From NCBI GenBank assembly GCA_018065225.1, contig JAGHTS010000184.1, positions 1 to 8,426 of the forward strand: DNA of 8,426 bases, given 5' to 3'. How positions within the stretch are numbered: position 1 is the stretch's first letter; every line of letters begins with the position of its first letter. The notes beneath the pieces are model-generated. The model saw only the letters and a list, made by a program, of their open reading frames with translations, ran no database searches and was not told the origin of the DNA. Position numbers and translations under genes: made by a program. Source of the DNA: Candidatus Phascolarctobacterium caballi. Its GTDB lineage: Bacteria; Bacillota; Negativicutes; Acidaminococcales; Acidaminococcaceae. Below, piece by piece: positions 6,478 through 8,426 of the stretch.

Positions 6478-6495
6478 CAACTCTTAAATGAGTTG
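6478..6495 (-). other. Small hairpin in the tRNA-cluster leader
   Basis: CAACTC (6478-6483) and GAGTTG (6490-6495) form a 6-bp stem with a 6-nt loop, just after the predicted transcription start (about 6496) and before tRNA-Asp. It may fold in the precursor leader removed by RNase P. It has no T run on the minus strand, so it is not a terminator. Confidence 0.45.
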
Positions 6496-6502
6496 CCTTA
6501 AA

Positions 6503-6531
6503 ATTATATTAAGGAAATAATTTTTTGTCAA
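6503..6531 (-). promoter_or_regulatory. Consensus sigma-A promoter of the tRNA cluster
   Basis: On the minus strand -35 TTGACA (6526-6531) and -10 TATAAT (6503-6508) are both perfect consensus with the ideal 17-bp spacing. The start should be near 6496, about 30 nt before tRNA-Asp. The TGA stop of the preceding gene (6528-6530) lies inside the -35 hexamer. A 6-bp inverted repeat, CCTTAA (6496-6501) and TTAAGG (6509-6514), brackets the -10. Confidence 0.92.
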
Positions 6532-7268
6532 CTTTTTTTTGCTTTATCAAACTCTTGCAACACAGGAATCAAATTTTTTTTCAGCAATTCTTCAAAATCT
6601 TTAATAAAAAGCCCCTCATTCATCCCATGTTTTTTTTCGTCATACTGCAAATCAAATTTTTTGGTAAAACAAGGGATTCCCTGCTGTTTCAATTCCCCAT
6701 AAATTTCGTTACGGTACTCGTTATACATAATAAGCAACTGGTTTCTTGTGGCAAAATCAGAATAATCAATCATCACATACGACCCATTCAAAATTTGTAA
6801 AGGTGTATCGGGAGTAATAAACAATTCCATTGCCCCCACCTGTTTGGGCAAATCATGCCACCCCTGCCACTTGTCAATACCAATACTTACTCCGGAAAAA
6901 GAATATTGATGCCCCGATTTACGATCTACATCACTGACCAACTGGGATAATTTTGGTAAAAGCAAATTAACAAAACCTTCCCGTGTCTTGGCAAAAAATC
7001 TTTCATCCCTAAAACGGTTCAGTCCCACTCTTTTGACCACAACAAAATCATCCGTTTCCACCGTAAAACCAAGTTCCAAGGCACAACGGTCATTATTGGT
7101 GTATGCCGCCATAATAATTTCCTGACCGCAAATGTCAAAATTCACGGTCAAGTCAAAATTCAAAATTTTTTTTGGCAAAGTTTGTAAGAAATCCCAATCT
7201 TTCAGTTCTTCAATTTTTGCCTTGCATTGTTTTTCTATTTCCGCCGCAACTGCTTCTTCTACTTCCAT
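6528..7268 (-). CDS. Uncharacterised cytoplasmic protein
   Basis: I do not recognise a family for these 246 residues. There is no signal peptide or membrane segment, so it should be cytoplasmic. The N-terminus (about 1-30) is a charged helix. The middle (about 35-180) looks like alternating strands and helices, with aromatic-rich stretches such as DKWQGWHDLP. The C-terminus (about 215-246) is Lys/Glu-rich and helical. It starts 7 nt after the stop of the signal-peptide gene, with AAGG about 10 nt before the ATG, and probably belongs to the same transcript. No terminator is seen after it; its last codons overlap the tRNA promoter, so its message likely runs into the tRNA cluster. Length, ribosome site and packing support a real gene; function is unknown. 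Confidence 0.8.
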   Translation of the reverse strand: MEVEEAVAAEIEKQCKAKIEELKDWDFLQTLPKKILNFDLTVNFDICGQEIIMAAYTNNDRCALELGFTVETDDFVVVKRVGLNRFRDERFFAKTREGFVNLLLPKLSQLVSDVDRKSGHQYSFSGVSIGIDKWQGWHDLPKQVGAMELFITPDTPLQILNGSYVMIDYSDFATRNQLLIMYNEYRNEIYGELKQQGIPCFTKKFDLQYDEKKHGMNEGLFIKDFEELLKKNLIPVLQEFDKAKKS

Positions 7269-7275
7269 CAGCCGA

Positions 7276-7821
7276 TTACCTTATCAGTTCCCTGCCTTCC
7301 ATAGTATTGACCAAGTCGCACAAACGCCACTTGATTGTTTCTGCAGGTTTTTCATAGTTACCCAAATCATAAATGCCGCTTTCCCGCACTTCATCCACCA
7401 AAATCTTGTCCTTATCCCTGCGGTAAACCAACAAATCCGCTTCGGCAGAAATTTTTACCAAAGGCCCGTTTTCGCTGCTGCACATACGGTGGTCCATTTG
7501 TTCTTCCAAATCATACACCCTTACCAGTACAACAATATCGGTCTTTACTGCATCTAATGCTTTGTCCAAAAGGTCTTTGTCCACAGTTGTCCCGCTTAAA
7601 AATTTTCGTCCCTGCTCCACCGCATCCCCTTCCAAAATTTCAAAATAGGGATAACGGTATGCCCAACGGGTCACCTGCTTCCATAACCTGTAATCTGCCG
7701 GCTCCATTTCTTCTGTAAAATCCTGCACAATAAATGCTACCGGTTGCTGTTCCATCGCCATTACCTCTCTACCAAAGCACAAAAAAACTACACATAAAAT
7801 GCCAAACAAAATTTTTTTCAT
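7276..7821 (-). CDS. Small exported protein with signal peptide, function unknown
   Basis: Residues 1-22 form a classic Sec signal peptide: MKK, a hydrophobic core ILFGILCVVFLCF, and a V-M-A cleavage site after A22. There is no lipobox, so a soluble exported protein is expected. The mature part (about 159 residues) has the pattern strand (PVAFIVQDF), helix, then a TTVDKDLLDKALDAVKTDIVVLVRVYDL segment, then strands containing VKISAEADLLVYRRDKDKILVDE and a C-terminal helix. This alternation recalls the small alpha/beta domains of CsgG/TolB-N-like envelope proteins, but that is only a visual impression. It starts one base after the stop of the LUD gene (TAA-A-ATG), so translation is probably coupled. 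It may be an envelope protein of a two-membraned Firmicute. Confidence 0.82.
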   Translation of the reverse strand: MKKILFGILCVVFLCFGREVMAMEQQPVAFIVQDFTEEMEPADYRLWKQVTRWAYRYPYFEILEGDAVEQGRKFLSGTTVDKDLLDKALDAVKTDIVVLVRVYDLEEQMDHRMCSSENGPLVKISAEADLLVYRRDKDKILVDEVRESGIYDLGNYEKPAETIKWRLCDLVNTMEGRELIR

Positions 7822-7822
7822 T

Positions 7823-8426
7823 TTAGTATCCCAAGTCCTCTGCCACCAAAATCACTTTAATTCTGCCCTGCGGATTGCAACGGCGGGTCCACACAAACTG
7901 GTTGCAAATGCTGTCCGCACTGTTACACTGTACACACACACCTGTGTTACTGCAACCACATTTCTTTTGAGGGAAACGCTCCATATTCATAGGGCCTGCC
8001 TGACCCCACGCCCGTTTAAGCGCATCATTATAGTCAGCACAAACTTTATTCATACCAGCCACCACAATTACCTGCTTTGGTCCAAAAATCAAAGCCGCCA
8101 CCCTGTTACCGGTACCGTCAATGTTCACCAAAGAACCATCCATACCTATCCCGTTGGCACTCATCAAGAAAGTGTCACACAACAATGCCTCACGCATCTT
8201 TTGCTTTTTTGCTTCCATAGTTTCCACATCGTCACGGTCAATAACTTTCCGTTCTTTACGCACTGCCTCAATCACACCGCATTGTGACAAAGTAACACTG
8301 CCACCCCAAGCCACCACATCATCTTTGGAAATTAAATTCAGCACAACAGGCAGCACATCTTCCTTATGCTCCACAATCTGTGCCGCAAACCCTTTTTCAT
8401 TAAGTTTTTTTACAAGAAACTCTCCC
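7823..8426 (-). CDS. LUD-domain (LutC/YkgG-type) protein, 5' end cut by the window
   Basis: About 200 residues are visible, and the frame stays open to the window edge. The in-frame GTG at 8374 is not the start: the codons before it (LVKKLNEKGFAAQIV) continue the conserved family N-terminus. Signatures are WGGSVTL (40-46 of the visible part), NIDGTGNRVAA (101-111), FGPKQVIVVAG (114-124) and the C-terminal RIKVILVAEDLGY. Between them lies a cysteine cluster (C156, C158, C164, C167, C174, C183). This fits single-domain Firmicute LUD proteins of roughly 210 residues, related to LutC of L-lactate oxidation. No lutA or lutB is seen next to it here, so a role in lactate use cannot be claimed. It is followed after one base by the exported-protein gene. 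Confidence 0.9.
   Translation of the reverse strand, partial: GEFLVKKLNEKGFAAQIVEHKEDVLPVVLNLISKDDVVAWGGSVTLSQCGVIEAVRKERKVIDRDDVETMEAKKQKMREALLCDTFLMSANGIGMDGSLVNIDGTGNRVAALIFGPKQVIVVAGMNKVCADYNDALKRAWGQAGPMNMERFPQKKCGCSNTGVCVQCNSADSICNQFVWTRRCNPQGRIKVILVAEDLGY

Noticed and set aside
6466..6478. ATGTAAACAT near-palindrome just upstream of tRNA-Asp
   Set aside because: Only 4-bp arms; expected by chance in AT-rich DNA.
7799..8287. Plus-strand 162-codon ORF opposite the LUD gene
   Set aside because: His/Thr/Cys-rich composition with no recognisable domain, fully antisense to a clear LUD coding region.
8372..8374. GTG as start codon of the LUD protein
   Set aside because: The frame is open upstream to the window edge and the upstream codons match the family's conserved N-terminal segment; no ribosome site precedes the GTG.

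Overview
All protein genes and all five tRNAs lie on the minus strand, so the window reads from right to left. The DNA is AT-rich. The gene content points to a Bacillota (Firmicutes) bacterium: a ylmE/yggS-sepF-ylmH-divIVA division cluster, a single-domain LUD protein of the Firmicute type, strong AGGAGG-type ribosome sites and sigma-A-like promoters. A secreted, non-lipoprotein small protein and the general style would fit the Negativicutes, but that narrower placement is a guess.

Region by region, in the direction of transcription: (1) 8426-6528 holds three closely packed genes: a LUD-domain (LutC/YkgG-type) protein cut by the window edge, a small protein with a signal peptide, and a cytoplasmic protein that I do not recognise. 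(2) 6466-6058 is a compact tRNA cluster, Asp-Phe-Gly-Cys-Leu, each with an encoded CCA. It is driven by a textbook promoter embedded in the end of the preceding gene and closed by a hairpin at 6021-6045. (3) 5994-2366 is the division-associated operon yggS-sepF-ylmH-divIVA-histidine phosphatase. It starts right after the tRNA terminator, apparently with an almost leaderless message, and ends at a clean rho-independent terminator (2339-2360). ylmG, usually found between sepF and ylmH, is absent. (4) 2303-86 is a separately transcribed clpB whose product lacks the whole N-terminal Clp_N domain. Its promoter sits inside a perfect 25-bp inverted repeat built from GTCAAA-type units.

Functionally, the division operon joins FtsZ-ring anchoring (SepF), pole and septum marking (DivIVA), a ribosome-associated S4 protein (YlmH) and PLP homeostasis (YggS). 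ClpB is the disaggregase of the heat-shock response, and its promoter looks stress-regulated.

No mobile element, CRISPR array or defence system is visible. The most notable points are the N-domain-less ClpB, the unusual operator-like structure in front of it, the near-leaderless yggS start and the unassigned secreted/cytoplasmic gene pair behind the LUD gene.
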